From positions 98,613 through 162,612 of the forward strand of contig LLCB01000120.1 in NCBI GenBank assembly GCA_001414345.1: 64,000 nucleotides of DNA. Direction: 5' to 3'. This document shows positions 25,901 to 38,113 of the stretch, piece by piece. The notes under the pieces are model-generated. The model ran no database searches, was not told the DNA's origin, and saw only the letters and a list, made by a program, of their open reading frames with translations. Every line of letters begins with the position of its first letter. The first letter of the stretch is position 1. The translations under genes and the position numbers were made by a program. This DNA comes from Hymenoscyphus infarciens. Taxonomy: Eukaryota > Ascomycota > Leotiomycetes > Helotiales > Helotiaceae.

Positions 25901-26131
25901 AAAGACTTTTATATTAAATATCTAGAAGAGTTAAGACTACTTTAATACCTCTCTAAATAGCTTAATATATAGGAATTAGATAAGAATTAGATAAAAGAGT
26001 TAATTTATAAAACTCTATTAATACTCTTTAATTCTAGTTACTCTTAATAAGGAACTTATAATAAAAACCTAAGATAAAACACTAACTAGTAGAAATGTTT
26101 AAAGTTAATAAAGTAAAGAACTAAGACTAAG

Positions 26132-26836
26132 TTATTACTAAAATAGGGCCTACTAACCCTCTCTAGGCTGTAGCCTCTCCTTTCTCTAACTTATTATCCT
26201 CCTCCTTACTCTTCTAAGCGTAAGAAGCCTAAATCGGCTCTTCCTCTACTACCTCCTCCTTATAGAGACGCTTCTTACTTTAGTAACCTCTTATAACTAG
26301 CTTTAGAAGGGACGTCTATAAACTCTTTAGGTAGGCCTTAAAGAGGACCTAAACCTAGGTTTAGATAGAGGTTCTACCCTCTATAGTATAGTATAAGGAC
26401 TATTAAATATTAGTAACCGAAACCGCTCTAATAAGTAAGAGGTACTTATAATAACCTTAGTACGAAGTGTCTAAGTCTCCTCTAAGAGAGTAAACTATAT
26501 CTTTAAACTATTCTTTAGTACTTCTATACTAGTAATAACTAATACCTTATCTAAGGCCTTAGTAGCCTTCTTAACCTCCCCTTTCTCCTCTTTATCTATA
26601 AGCTTACTAAACTCCTTTCTAATAAATTATAGTAACTACCTAAGTTAGAATAGATTTAGTATATATTTAAGATTAAACTTACTAGGATATATATAGTATT
26701 CTACTCTATATAGTACTTATACTTCTTTAACTTTAGCTTCTTAAAAGTATATATATAATCTCTGTTCTAAGATTTTATCTAAAAGCACTAAATATAGTAG
26801 ACTTAGTAGGTAGTTAGAAGCGTACTAGGAGGACAT
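26132..26836 (-). pseudogene. antisense reading frame of element A (232 codons)
   Basis: On the strand opposite gag-pol, a single frame runs without frameshift from an ATG at 26,836 to a cluster of stops at 26,140-26,132. About 18 interior stops are all TAA or TAG, never TGA, as expected when Gln or Trp codons mutate by RIP. The translated stretches look protein-like: a Leu-rich N-terminus, a central helical Lys/Glu part (for example GEVKKATKALDKV at about 26,587-26,545) and an Arg/Pro-rich tail with IRRR and RKSRFR. I do not recognise a family. The matching frame in element B has the same length minus one codon. Stop density alone does not prove coding in such AT-rich DNA. Confidence 0.5.
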
Positions 26837-27424
26837 AGAAGAAGTATTTTACTATATTAGATTAGCTCTAAATCAGGTCTAATTAAAAAGAGAAGAACTT
26901 ACTTTTATATATATATATATAATATATATATTCTAAGAGATAAGTTAGTATATAAGAATATACCTAATTAGAAGGTATTCTTACTATTTATTATTATTTA
27001 GATAAAAAGAAAAGAAGAAGAGAAGTTAGAATTAAGAAAAAGTCACTTACTAATATATTACTTATAATAATAGCTATTACTTTATAATTATTATTTATTA
27101 CTTAATAATTACTATTATAACATATAATAATAGTAAGAATATAATAACTCTATAATAGTATACTACTTTCTACCTACTAGCTAATTATTAGCTTCTCTTC
27201 TATTTATATCCTATTATTATATAGTATATAGTAGTAAATAAAGAGCGATTAGCTCTTAAATAATAATACTATTAGTTACTAACTCTACCTCGACTACTAG
27301 ATACTATAATAGTAAGATAAGTTATATTCTTTATAATAAAAAGATAAATAATACTTTAATTAACCTAATACTATACTAATTGCTAACTAAAGACTTAGAA
27401 CGAGTCTTTTTAAAGAAGAGGGGA

Positions 27425-27901
27425 TATAATAGCATACTATCCTAGATTATTATATAATAGCACTATCTTAAATTATCGGCATTTATAAAACTACTAATAC
27501 CCCTAAGCAGTGCTAATACCTCTAATACCTCTAGGGCCGAGATTACAAATAACTAATACTTATATAAGCGAAGTACTAAAGGTATTAATATCCGATATTT
27601 ATATATAGAAGGGATTAAGATTTAGATATTATATATTTAGCTTTCTAAAAGATCAGAGGTTATATATTTAGCTTTTCAGCTCTTGTTGTTTAGTATTAGC
27701 TATATTAGATAGAGCTCGGTTATTATTATTATTAGAACTTAGAAGCTTCTAACCTTCTTATATATAGACGTTTATGTTTAGTATAGTAGAGGGATAGTTA
27801 TTGTTTTCTTCTATATTAGTACCTAGTATCTATATACGTTATTCTATTATATACACTCCTATATACCTCTACTATAGTTGTATATATTTCGTGCTATTAT
27901 A
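27425..27901 (+). repeat. A LTR, 3' copy (477 bp)
   Basis: Starts TATAATAGCATAC directly after the polypurine tract and ends GTGCTATTATA. CTTAG follows at 27,902-27,906. Confidence 0.92.
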
Positions 27902-27906
27902 CTTAG

Positions 27907-28151
27907 TTGTCTTTTAGAAATAATACTAATTTAAGATATACTCTATTATAAAATTACTAAAGCGCTTTTTTTAAATAGAGAGAAACTAAGAAGCTAAGAT
28001 AAAGTAGATACTTATCTTAGTTTTTTAGTTTTATAAAAGAAGAATTATTATATCTACTTAATAACAAATTAAACTAATAAAGTTAAGAAAATAATATATA
28101 GTTAGAATAATATTTCTTCTATAAGAGTCTAAGATATAATAGTAGTCTTTA
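27907..28151. other. RIP-degraded spacer between element A and solo LTR
   Basis: AT-rich sequence with no recognisable remnant. Confidence 0.6.
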
Positions 28152-28156
28152 GTACT

Positions 28157-28522
28157 TATAATAGCCTATTATCTAGGCTATTCTAGATAGTTAGGAGTAT
28201 CTACTATATATAAGGTTTTAGCTATTACTATTTCAGCTATTGTTTTATATTATCTATTTTAGAAAGGTTATATACGTCCGAGCTTTTAGACGTACTTCGT
28301 AGAGTTCAGGCTTTTATATTAGCCGACGTATATCGTTATTCGGTTTTAGACTCTTTTATATTATCCGAACCTCTTATATATAGTAGTCTACTCTTCTAGA
28401 GTTAGAAAAGGCTAGTTTAGCCTTTTCTTCCGTATTAGAGCCTAGTATTTACGTATATTATTCTATCTCGAACGCACTTCTATATACCTCTTTAGTAGTA
28501 GTATATATTTCGTACTATTATA
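28157..28522 (+). repeat. solo G-type LTR (366 bp), TSD GTACT
   Basis: Runs TATAATAGCCTATT to GTACTATTATA and is flanked by GTACT at 28,152-28,156 and 28,523-28,527. Its U3 half resembles the E LTR and its U5 half resembles the A and B LTRs. The duplication directly at both ends marks it as a solo LTR. Confidence 0.9.
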
Positions 28523-28527
28523 GTACT

Positions 28528-29154
28528 AAATATGAATTTAGCTTTAATATCTTAATAACTACTATTTAATATTAAAATTCTCTTAGAGAAGTACTAAGTC
28601 ACTTATAAAAGTCTTTCTTTTAATACTTATTAGCTATTTTCTAGACTTATCTTATACTATTTAAAATTCTTAAAACTAAATTTAGTTTTTATACTTTTTT
28701 AGTTCTTTTAGTATATATTAATAATAAAGCTTCTTTTTAAAACTCTAGTTTAAGAAAGGTTAGAGTTAGATAAGAGCTATCTACTTATAAGCTTATACTA
28801 TTAATATCTTTTAAATTACTTCTACTTTTATTATTCTTAGAAATTATTATTATATAAGAAAAGAACTTATATTTTACTCTATTCTCTTTTACTATAGAAT
28901 AATACTCTAAATCTAGACTCTTTCTAATTCTAATAGAAAATAGTAAGTAGAACTAGAGCTATTTAGATATAAACCTTTGTTTTTTAGGATTACGCTATTC
29001 TATTATAATACTAGTAGAGGTCTCTAGTATATTAAGAGCGCTACTACGTAACTCGCTCTCTTATTCTCTTATTTACTCTACTAGAAGCATTTTACTCTTT
29101 TCTCCGAGAGGCTAGCTCTCCGAACTCTCTAGTAAGAGAGATACTCTCTTATAC
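28528..29154. other. AT-rich spacer, no gene seen
   Basis: Unassigned RIP-degraded sequence. The last 180 bases are somewhat richer in GC (CCGAGAGGCTAGCTCTCCG, an imperfect hairpin, at about 29,103-29,121). I see no coding remnant. Confidence 0.55.
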
Positions 29155-29159
29155 TCACC

Positions 29160-29540
29160 TGTGATAGCACGCTATCCTAAATTATCGGTATTCGTAAAAC
29201 TACTAATACCCCTACGACTACTAATACTCTTATAACTTATGAGATAGAAGGGGCTGAAGAGAGTAAGGATTAGATATTATATATTTTGCTTTAAGGTCTT
29301 ATATATTTAGCTTTAAAGCTCTTATTATTTTAGTAGCTATATTAGAAAGGACTTAGATATTATTCTTATTAAGACTTAGTAGTCTCTAACCTCTTATATA
29401 TAGATATTTATACTTAGTATAGAAGAAGGATAGTTTTTCCTTTTCTTTTATATTAGAGCCTAGTATCTACTTACGTTATTTAGTCTCGAATATACTCTTA
29501 TATACCTCTTCTTTTATAGTATATATTTTATACTATTATA
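29160..29540 (+). repeat. B LTR, 5' copy (381 bp)
   Basis: Starts TGTGATAGCACGC, keeping the TG terminus, and ends ATACTATTATA. Preceded by TCACC. Confidence 0.92.
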
Positions 29541-30089
29541 TAAAAAGGAAAAACTCTTCTTTACTAGTAACAGCCTTTATAATATCTCTTTTAAGCTTAT
29601 TATCGCTCTATTTATTTCGATTTCGATTTAGCCTAGAATTAGACTATAATAATATATTCTTAAATAGCTAGGATTCTAGAGATCTCTTAGATAGCTAGTA
29701 ATACTAGGGTTTAGTATTTATATAGATAGCTAGTAAAAATCGTATCTTATATATTAAGAGATTAGAATATACTAAGTATTCTTAAGAATCCTAATAACCC
29801 TCTTAGTATAGGGATTACTATATATAATTTAGATAGTTAATAATATAAATAGTTATCTAGAAAACTCTTAAATTACCTCCTTTTTAACCCCTCTTTTTTA
29901 ACATTTAATATATTAGACTTAGGAGCGACTCTAGGTCTCTCTTAAGCTCTACTTTAAAGCGTAGAGCCTCTCTTTAGGGAATAAAGTTAAGTATCTATAG
30001 AAAGGTCCTTAACTTGACATTACTTATTAAAGAATAAAAAGTCTTAGAGTAATAAAGGTAAAGGGGTTACTCTTAGAAGCTAGAGAGAT

Positions 30090-33000
30090 AACCGAGACTT
30101 CTCTAATATAGACGAGATATAAGGAGTAATTTAGGCTATAGAGGCTAGGACTAAGAAAAAGATAAAAGAATTCGGTAATAAGATAACTAAATCGCCTAAT
30201 TAGTAGATTTAGTATAATAGATTAGTAGATACTTACTAGGAAATAATTAAACTCCTCCTTTATACTCTCCTATTATACTAAACTATCTTTAAATATAAAA
30301 CTTAACCTCTAATATTCTTCCTTTATAACGATCTACTCTATAATTATAAGCTAAAACCTTACTAAGAGCTTAATAACCTACTAAAAGTAAAATTATAAAG
30401 AAAATTAAACTTTTAAATAATAGTACTTTACCTACTTATAAGTAATAGAAGATATCTATATATAATAGACTCTAAGTAAATATTAACTATTACTATATAC
30501 TTAAAACTTATAAAGCTCTTATTTAGAGAACGACTATAAAACTTGCTAAGAACTACTTAGAGTCTTAATATAAGTTAGATATAGGTAATATAGTCTTTAA
30601 AGATTAATAAGATATAATTAAACTCTTTAATTCCTACTTCTTAACTAGTTATAAGAAGGAGGATACTTAGAATAAATTTTAAGCTCTATAAATAAGTAGA
30701 AAGAGTTATATAAGAGAAACCTTTTTAGATTTTAGAGTATACTTCTTAAGTATAGCTATATTTAAGAGAATACTAGAGTTAGAAAGATTCTACTAGATAT
30801 AAGATAAGATTACGCTATAGCTTTAAGGTAGCTCTACTATAGCTAAGAGAGATTAGAATTATAATTTTAATAAGATAGTAGTATATCTTTTAGCTCTAGA
30901 TAAGGAGAAGTACTAAAATATAGAATTATCTATAACTAGTATTATAGTTAAACTAATTAGTATAACCTTATTATTTAAAAAGATAAGTACTTTTTAATCC
31001 TTACCTAGCTTAACTTTAAAACCCTTCCTACTCTTATATAGACTTAATCTTATATCTTAAAAGATTTTATAAACTCCTAGACTATTTTCTATTAGTAAAA
31101 AATCAAAGACTATGTTAATAAACCGAGTCCTTGCTAGTATAAAGTATTACTATTATAGTAAGCCTAGGTATTTTAAATCTAATTACTCTAATCTTCTTAG
31201 TATTAATAAGATAGATAATTAATATAAAGAAGAATAACCTTTTAAAGAGTACTTTAACTTTAAGCTAAGTTAGGAGGAAAACGAAGAGGCTTAGATAAAA
31301 ATTCCTTCTTAGGCTTATATAATTATAACTTAACTAGACTTAATCTTTCTAAGCTTATAAAAGGAAAACAGCTTCTTATAAATACTACTCTTAGTATATA
31401 GAGATATAGTATTAAATTATAAGCTTTAGTAGATATAAAAGTAAATAGGTACTTATTTCTAAATTAGTCTTTAGCTTTATACTTATCTAAAATAATAAGT
31501 TTAAAGATTTAAAGATTACTATATATAGTATTTATTTATAGATATAATAATAGTATTAAAAGCTAGATAATATAGTATATATAACTATATCTAAATATTA
31601 ATAAATATTATATTCTTAACTACTTCTTTATTATCCTAGACCTTAGATAGTAAGACCTAATTATTAGTAATAAGTAGTTAAACTACTTTAAAATCCTCTT
31701 TAACCTTTTAAAGAGCTAGATTACTTAGCTAGCTAATTACTTTTCAACTCTCTACTTTAGTAAGAAGATCTTACTTCTACTTTCTAGCTAGAACTAGAAA
31801 CCTTTTTTAAATTATTAGTTAAATATAAATTAAAGAAAGTATACTATCTAATAATAAGAAAGATATAAAAAGAGTAGACTTATAAATATAGCTAAGCTAT
31901 TACTCTTGTCTATAATAATAACTCCTCTTAAAATTTTAACCTCTAACTCTAGTCTAAAGCCTCTTTAAACTACTAGTATAGTTTTAAAAAACTAGACTCT
32001 ATACTCTTTTATTAGTGAAATAAGTACTAATGTTATATACTTTAATATAAAATAACTTAACTTAGAATTTTATATAACTAGTATTTATAAGCTAGATTAG
32101 ATTATCAACGAAAAGTTAGCTCTCTTTTAAGATAATAATAATATAAAAGCTCTAATATAGGCTTGACTTCTAAAATGTTATTCTTCTTATAAAGACATGT
32201 TCTTAAAAGTAGCTTTTAATAAGCTCCCTCTTTATTATAAATATAACTATAAGATTACTTTAAATAAACTACTTCTTAACTCCTTTTTATCTTTATAGTA
32301 ATAGTTAACTATAGAGCTTAAAGCTATAAAGGAGTATCTTATAAAGAACCTAGATAAGAGGTTTATTATTAATAGTAATAGCTCTTTCGCCTCTCTAGTA
32401 CTCTTTATTAAAAAAGCTAATAGTAATAAGCTATAGTTTTATATTAATTATAAGAAGCTTAATACTTTAACCTAAAATAATCCTTACTTAATCTCTTAAA
32501 TTAATAAGCTCTTTTTAAGAATAAGAACAGCTAAAATCTTTACTAAGCTAGATATAAGATAAGCTTTCTATTATATCTAAATAGACTTCGCCTTAGAAGA
32601 GATAACTATGTTTAAAATAAGATATAGTATATATAAATATAAGGTCCTTCTTTTTAGACTTTATAATAGCCTTACTACCTATTAATATTATATAAATAAT
32701 GTCTTAATCGATTATTTAGATAACTTTTATATTATTTACTTAGATAATATTTTAATTTATTTAAATACTATTAAAGAATATAAGAAATAAGTTAAGAAAG
32801 TTCTAAGTTAGCTCTAAGAAGTAGAACTCTAAGTAGATATTAAGAAAAGTAAATTTAGTATTATTAGAGTTAAATACTTAAGATTTATCTTAACTATAAA
32901 AAGACTTAAAGTTAACTCTAAAAAAGTAGAACCTCTATAAAACTAGGTTTAATCTACTACTATAATAGGTATAAAGTCTTATCTAGAGTTTATAGGATTT

Positions 33001-35110
33001 TATAAACAATTTATTAAAGATTATACTAAAATTACTAAACCTTTAACTATAATAACACGCCCTTTAAAGCCTTTTCTATAGATATCTAAATATAATAAAG
33101 CCTTTAAAGTGCTAAGGACTAGGCTACTTACTATATAAACCTTATACTACTTCGACCTTAATTATAATATAAAAGTAAAAATAGACTCCTTAAAAGGAGT
33201 AATAATAAGTATTTTCTTATAATAATATAATAGCTTTTAGTACCTTATTAGGTTCTACTTATATATCTTAGTTAGCTATAAATTAAACTAAGAGATCTAT
33301 AATAAAGAACTATCTACTATTATAGAAGCTTTTAAGAAATAGCGTCTTAAACTTATATTATATTAGAAGTATATTAACATATATTTAGACTATAGATTAT
33401 TAGAATACTTTATAATAACTAAGCTACTTATAGCTAAGTAAGTCTAATAAATAGAGTTTTTATTAAACTTTAACTTTTAGATCTAATTTATATCTAAAAA
33501 GAGTAATTAAAAAGTAAACATATTAATCTAACGTAAATAAGACCTAAAAACCTATAATTAAGCTAAATTAGACAGCTACTTATATACCCTTTTAGAACCT
33601 AATTAGTTAGACTCTTAAATTAACGCTAAACTTACTTAGATCTTTTTATAAGAATAGTCTATATCTTTTAATATAATAGATATTATTCTAAAGTTAAGTT
33701 TAAATATAATTTAGAAGTTGAAAAAAGATAACCTAGGCTTCTTTTAGAAAGAATGTTATAAACTTCTAGATAGATACTCTATCTTACTAGATAATTTACT
33801 CTTTTTTAAGAATCGACTTTACGTTTAAAGGAATACTAAACTATATATAAAGCTAATCTAAGAAGTCTATAACTAAGTATCTAGTACTTACCTAAGTATA
33901 AAAAAGATATACTAGTTATTAGTATAATACTACTACTAGGTTAGACTAGGTTTAAACTATAAGAGGTATATAGTAAATTATTAAGCTTATAGATACTTTT
34001 ATTCTTAATAGACTAAGTAGTAAGGCTTTCTTTACCTCCTTCTAGTACCTAACTATCTTATATAATATTTATATATAGATTTTAAATTATTTTTAAAGAA
34101 TAAACATAGATTTAACACTATATTAGTATTTATTAACTAACTTAGAAAGGATTTGGTATTAATACTCTACTACTCGACTATAGACGCTAAAGGCTTGGCT
34201 AAACTCTTTATTTAATAGATTTACTATTTTAGTTATTACTCTAAATTAATTATATCTAATTAAGGACTTTAATTTATATTATTATTTTAAACTAAATTTT
34301 ATTAAATAATTAGTATTAAGTTTAAGCTTAGTACTACTTACTATAAATAAATAGATAGATAGATAGAGATAATAAACTAATATATTAATTAGAGACTAAG
34401 GCCCTTTATAAGCTACTATTAAGATAACTAGAGCGAATTAATCCTCTTAATAGATAGAGTATAAATAATACTTCTATACTTATCTATTAGTATAACTCCT
34501 TATTAGCTTAAGTTTAGACTCGATTTAAGGACTTTATAAAACTAGAATATACTAAAGACGTCTATTCCTTAAGAACGTCTTAACTATAATAAGATAGTAA
34601 AAGTAGCTCGATATATATACTCTATTTAGAGGATAGTAAAAGATAATATAAGTAAGGCTTAGAAAAGGATAGAGGATAATATAAATTAATACTAAAGAGC
34701 TATTAACTAGGATGTTAGAGATAAAGTCTACTTATTTACTAAGAATCTTAAGATAAATCGTCTTAGCTAAAAGCTTATTAAATAGTAGATAAGACCTTTT
34801 AAAATACTAGATTATATAAGATACTCTTATAAGCTAAAACTTTTAGAAGAATTATTAATTTATAATGTTTTTGCCTCTAATATACTTTTAAAGGATTTAA
34901 ATACCCCTCTACTAGGATAAGAGGTTCTAGAGCCTTTACTAGATATTATTTAAGGTATATAAGAATAGAAGGTTTAAGAAATACTTAGTAGTAGACTTTT
35001 TAAAAGATAGCTATAGTACTAGGTAAAATGGGTTAGATATAATTTAGATCTTACTTAGTATCTTATAGATAATTTTTAGGGTTTACTATATTATCTAAGA
35101 GACTTTTATA
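30090..35110 (+). pseudogene. element B gag-pol (Gypsy, chromodomain)
   Basis: Collinear with element A. The zinc knuckle is at about 31,142-31,186 with ligands turned to Tyr. The reverse transcriptase box at 32,737-32,748 reads YLDN: the second catalytic Asp is lost by G-to-A change, unlike the intact YLDD of element A. Integrase lies around 34,110-34,330 and the chromodomain at about 34,962-35,060. Stops are TAA and TAG. Confidence 0.85.
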
Positions 35111-35328
35111 TTAAATATCTAGAATAGCTAAAACTACTCTAACTCTTCTCTAAATAGATTAATATATAGGAATTAGATAAGAATTAAGTAAAAGAGTTAA
35201 TTTATAAAACTCTATTAATACTCTTTAATTTTAGTTACTCTTAATAAGGAACTTATAATAAAAACCTAAGATAAAACACTAACTAGTAGGAATGTTTAAA
35301 ATTAATAAAGTAAAGAACTAAGACCGAG

Positions 35329-36030
35329 TTACTACTAAAATAGAGCCTACTAACCCTTCTTAGACTAAAGCCTCTCCTTCCTTCGACTTATTATCCTCTT
35401 CTCTACTCTCTTAAATATAAGAAGCCTAAACCAGCTCTTCCTCTACCTCCTCCTTATAAGTACGCTTCTTACCTCGGCGACCTCTTATAACTAGCTTAGG
35501 AGAGAACGCCTATAAACTCTTTAGGTAGGCCTTAAAGAGGACCTAAACCTAGGTTTAGATAAAGGTCTTACCCTTTATAAAATAGTATAAGAACTATTAA
35601 ATATTAGTAACTAAAACCCCTCTAATAAGTAAGAGGTACTTATAGTAACCTTAGTATAAAGCGCTTAAGTCTCCTCTAAGAGAGCGAACTATATCTCTAA
35701 ACTATTCTTTAGTACTTCTATACTAGTAACGACTAATACCTTATCTAAGGCCTTAGTAGCCTTCTTAATAGCCCCCTTCTCCTTCTTAAGCTTAAGCTTA
35801 CTAAACTCCTTCTCTATAAACTATAGTAACTACCTAAGTTAGAACGAATTTAGTATATATTTAGGATTAAACTTACTAGAATATATATAGTATTCTACTC
35901 TATATAGTACTTATACTTCTTCGACTTTAGCTTCTTAAAAGCGTATATATAATCTCTATTCTAAGATTTTACTTAAAAGCATTAAACGTAGTAGACTTAG
36001 TAGGTAGCTAGAAGTATACTAGGAGGATAT
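35329..36030 (-). pseudogene. antisense reading frame of element B (231 codons)
   Basis: Same position and frame as the antisense frame of element A. The start codon is ATA at 36,030 where A has ATG, one RIP-type transition. Reading onward, the frame stays in register to stops at 35,337-35,329, one codon shorter than A, because A has one extra TAG near 26,250. Central blocks are conserved (KKATKALDKVLV, TSIEVLKNSL) while a short charged stretch differs. No family recognised. Confidence 0.5.
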
Positions 36031-36619
36031 AGGAGAAGTATTTTACTATATTAGATTAGCTCTAAACTAGGCCTAATAAAGGAGAGAAAGACTTACTTTT
36101 ATATATATATATATAATATATATATATATTCTAAGATAAAAGTTAATATATAAGAATATACTTAATTAGAAGGTATTCTTATTATATGTTATTTTAGATA
36201 AAAAGAAAAGAAGAAGAGAAGTTAGAATTAGAGAAAAGTCGCCTACTAATATACTACTTATAATAATAGCTATTACTTTATAATTATTATTTATTGCTTA
36301 ATAATTACTATTATAATATATAATAATAGTAAGAATATAATAACTCTATAGTAGTATACCGCTTTCTACCTAATAGCTAATAATTAACCTCTCTTCTGTT
36401 TATATCTATTATTATATAATATATAATAGTAAACAAAGAACGATTATCTCTTAAAATAATAATACTACTAGCTACTAACCCTACCTCGACTACTAGACAC
36501 TATAATAGTAGATAAGTTATATTCTTTATAATAATTATGTAAACAATGCTCTAGTTAACCTAATACTATGTCGATCGATAACTGAAGACTTAGAACGAGT
36601 CTTTTTAAAGGAGGAGGGA

Positions 36620-37000
36620 TATAATAGTATACTATTCTAAATTATTAGTATTTATAAAACTACTAATACTCCTATAACTACTAATACTCCTATAACTTAT
36701 AAGATAGAAGAGGTTAAAGAGAGTAAGGATTAAATATTATATATTTTACTTTAAGGTCTTATATATTTAGCTTTAAAGCTCTTATTATTTTAGTAGCTAT
36801 ATTAGAAAAGACTCGGATATTATTCTTATTAGGACTTAGTAGTCTTTAACCTCTTATATATAGATATTTATACTTAGTATAGAAGAAGAATAGTTTTTCC
36901 TTTTCTTCTATATTAAAGCCTAGTATCTACTCACGTTATTTAGTCTCGAACACACTTCTATATATCTCTTCTCTTATAGTATATATTTCGTGCCGTTATA
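36620..37000 (+). repeat. B LTR, 3' copy (381 bp)
   Basis: Starts TATAATAGTATAC after the polypurine run and ends TGCCGTTATA; TCACC follows at 37,001-37,005. Confidence 0.92.
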
Positions 37001-37005
37001 TCACC

Positions 37006-37815
37006 TACTAGAAGTAAACGTATTCTATTTATATATAAGAGTAAATTCGAGCTATTTTACTTTATTAGTTAAGTTAGAAGCTAGAGAACGTAGAGTAATA
37101 GATAGAAGTCGATAAATAGATTACTATAGACCTTAGTATAACGTTTTATAAAAATTAATAGAAGAGTATACTAGTACCTCGTATAAATAGAAGGTAAAGA
37201 GAAAGCGCTAGCCTAATTAGGCTCTTCTTAGATTTAAGCTTTTTAAGCGCTTTATTTAATAGTACTTAGTTTATCGATTTATTATTACGAGCTTTTATTA
37301 TTATTATAAGCTTTGTTTATTATTTATATCTATTTTTATATATAGAGCTAAACCTTTTTAGAAAGACAGTAGCGATTATTTTCTAGTAAGAGTGAATATA
37401 TTGAAATTTCTCAAATTTTCTACGCTAGCAAGGGTACTATGCTAGCGCTGGGACAGAATAGTGTTTCCGTTTTTTAATAGCTCTTAAATTAGCTATAATA
37501 TAGCTAATATAAAAGAGAGTCTTATAATATACTAAACTTATACTTAGTATTAAAGCTATTACTATTAGCTCTTAGACGCTCTAGCTAAACCCTGTCTACT
37601 CTATCTTATCCTCTAGTTTCATTAGTCCGCTTTCCTAGGTAGTTGTCTAAGAAACTAAGATAAGTATATACTATTAGAGAGTATAGAAACTCGTAATTAT
37701 ATTCTCGAAGTACTTACACTTCTATAATTACTCTAACTTCTTTAGAATAATAGAATCGATTTATCGAGTTTTAGATAAATAATAGAAGGAATAGTAGAGA
37801 GTTAGTTAACTATTC
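37006..37815. other. right edge of the RIP isochore, no gene seen
   Basis: AT-rich and RIP-like, with occasional GC-richer islands (GCTAGCGCTGGGACAG at about 37,440-37,455). No LTR, coding frame or repeat could be matched. Base composition switches abruptly to normal near 37,815, which I take as the isochore border. Confidence 0.65.
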
Positions 37816-38113
37816 GCCAGTTACGAATTCCTACACCCCCTGGTGCACCACCTGCACCGACAGGTGAGGAAGATCACGTGTTTGTGTAACTGTCACAATT
37901 GACGTGGCGGGGCGACTTCATTTTCCTCTCACATCTCCTCTCATAATTTAGTTCGAGATCTCATCTCGATATGAGAGATGGAAACTGATTGAGTTATTTC
38001 GCTTTCAACGTTTATCTCCCCGTTCTTTCCTGACCCATGAATTTGAGGATCGTGAGGTATGAAGTCGTAACCGCGCCCGAACACATCTGAGAAGGAAGAA
38101 GAGGTGAACCACG
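37816..38113 (+). promoter_or_regulatory. upstream region of the thioesterase gene
   Basis: First normal-composition DNA after the isochore. It contains a CACGTG box at about 37,876, CT-rich stretches (about 37,920-37,945) common in fungal promoters, and a 20-bp segment at 37,830-37,849 repeated in inverted orientation near 43,270. The gene therefore has only about 300 bp of upstream sequence before heterochromatin-like DNA. Confidence 0.4.

Larger units (their letters stand above)
19844..27901 (+). mobile_element. element A: complete Ty3/Gypsy chromovirus (8,058 bp), TSD CTTAG
   Basis: LTRs of exactly 477 bp at both ends, a CTTAG duplication at 19,839-19,843 and 27,902-27,906, and a polypurine tract (AAAGAAGAGGGGA) directly before the 3' LTR define a full-length element. 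The 7.1-kb interior encodes gag and pol with a C-terminal chromodomain, then a further 1.5 kb before the LTR that carries an antisense reading frame. All frames are destroyed by TAA/TAG codons, as expected after RIP. Confidence 0.93.
29160..37000 (+). mobile_element. element B: complete Ty3/Gypsy chromovirus (7,841 bp), TSD TCACC
   Basis: Two 381-bp LTRs (29,160-29,540 and 36,620-37,000) are flanked by TCACC at 29,155-29,159 and 37,001-37,005, and a polypurine run (AAAGGAGGAGGGA) precedes the 3' LTR. The interior is collinear with element A throughout, but the LTRs are 96 bp shorter and differ in U3, so B is a sister subfamily and not a segmental copy. All open frames are destroyed by RIP-type changes. 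Confidence 0.93.

Noticed and set aside
19844..37000. A and B as one segmental duplication
   Set aside because: Each has its own TSD and its own LTR length, so they are independent insertions of related subfamilies.
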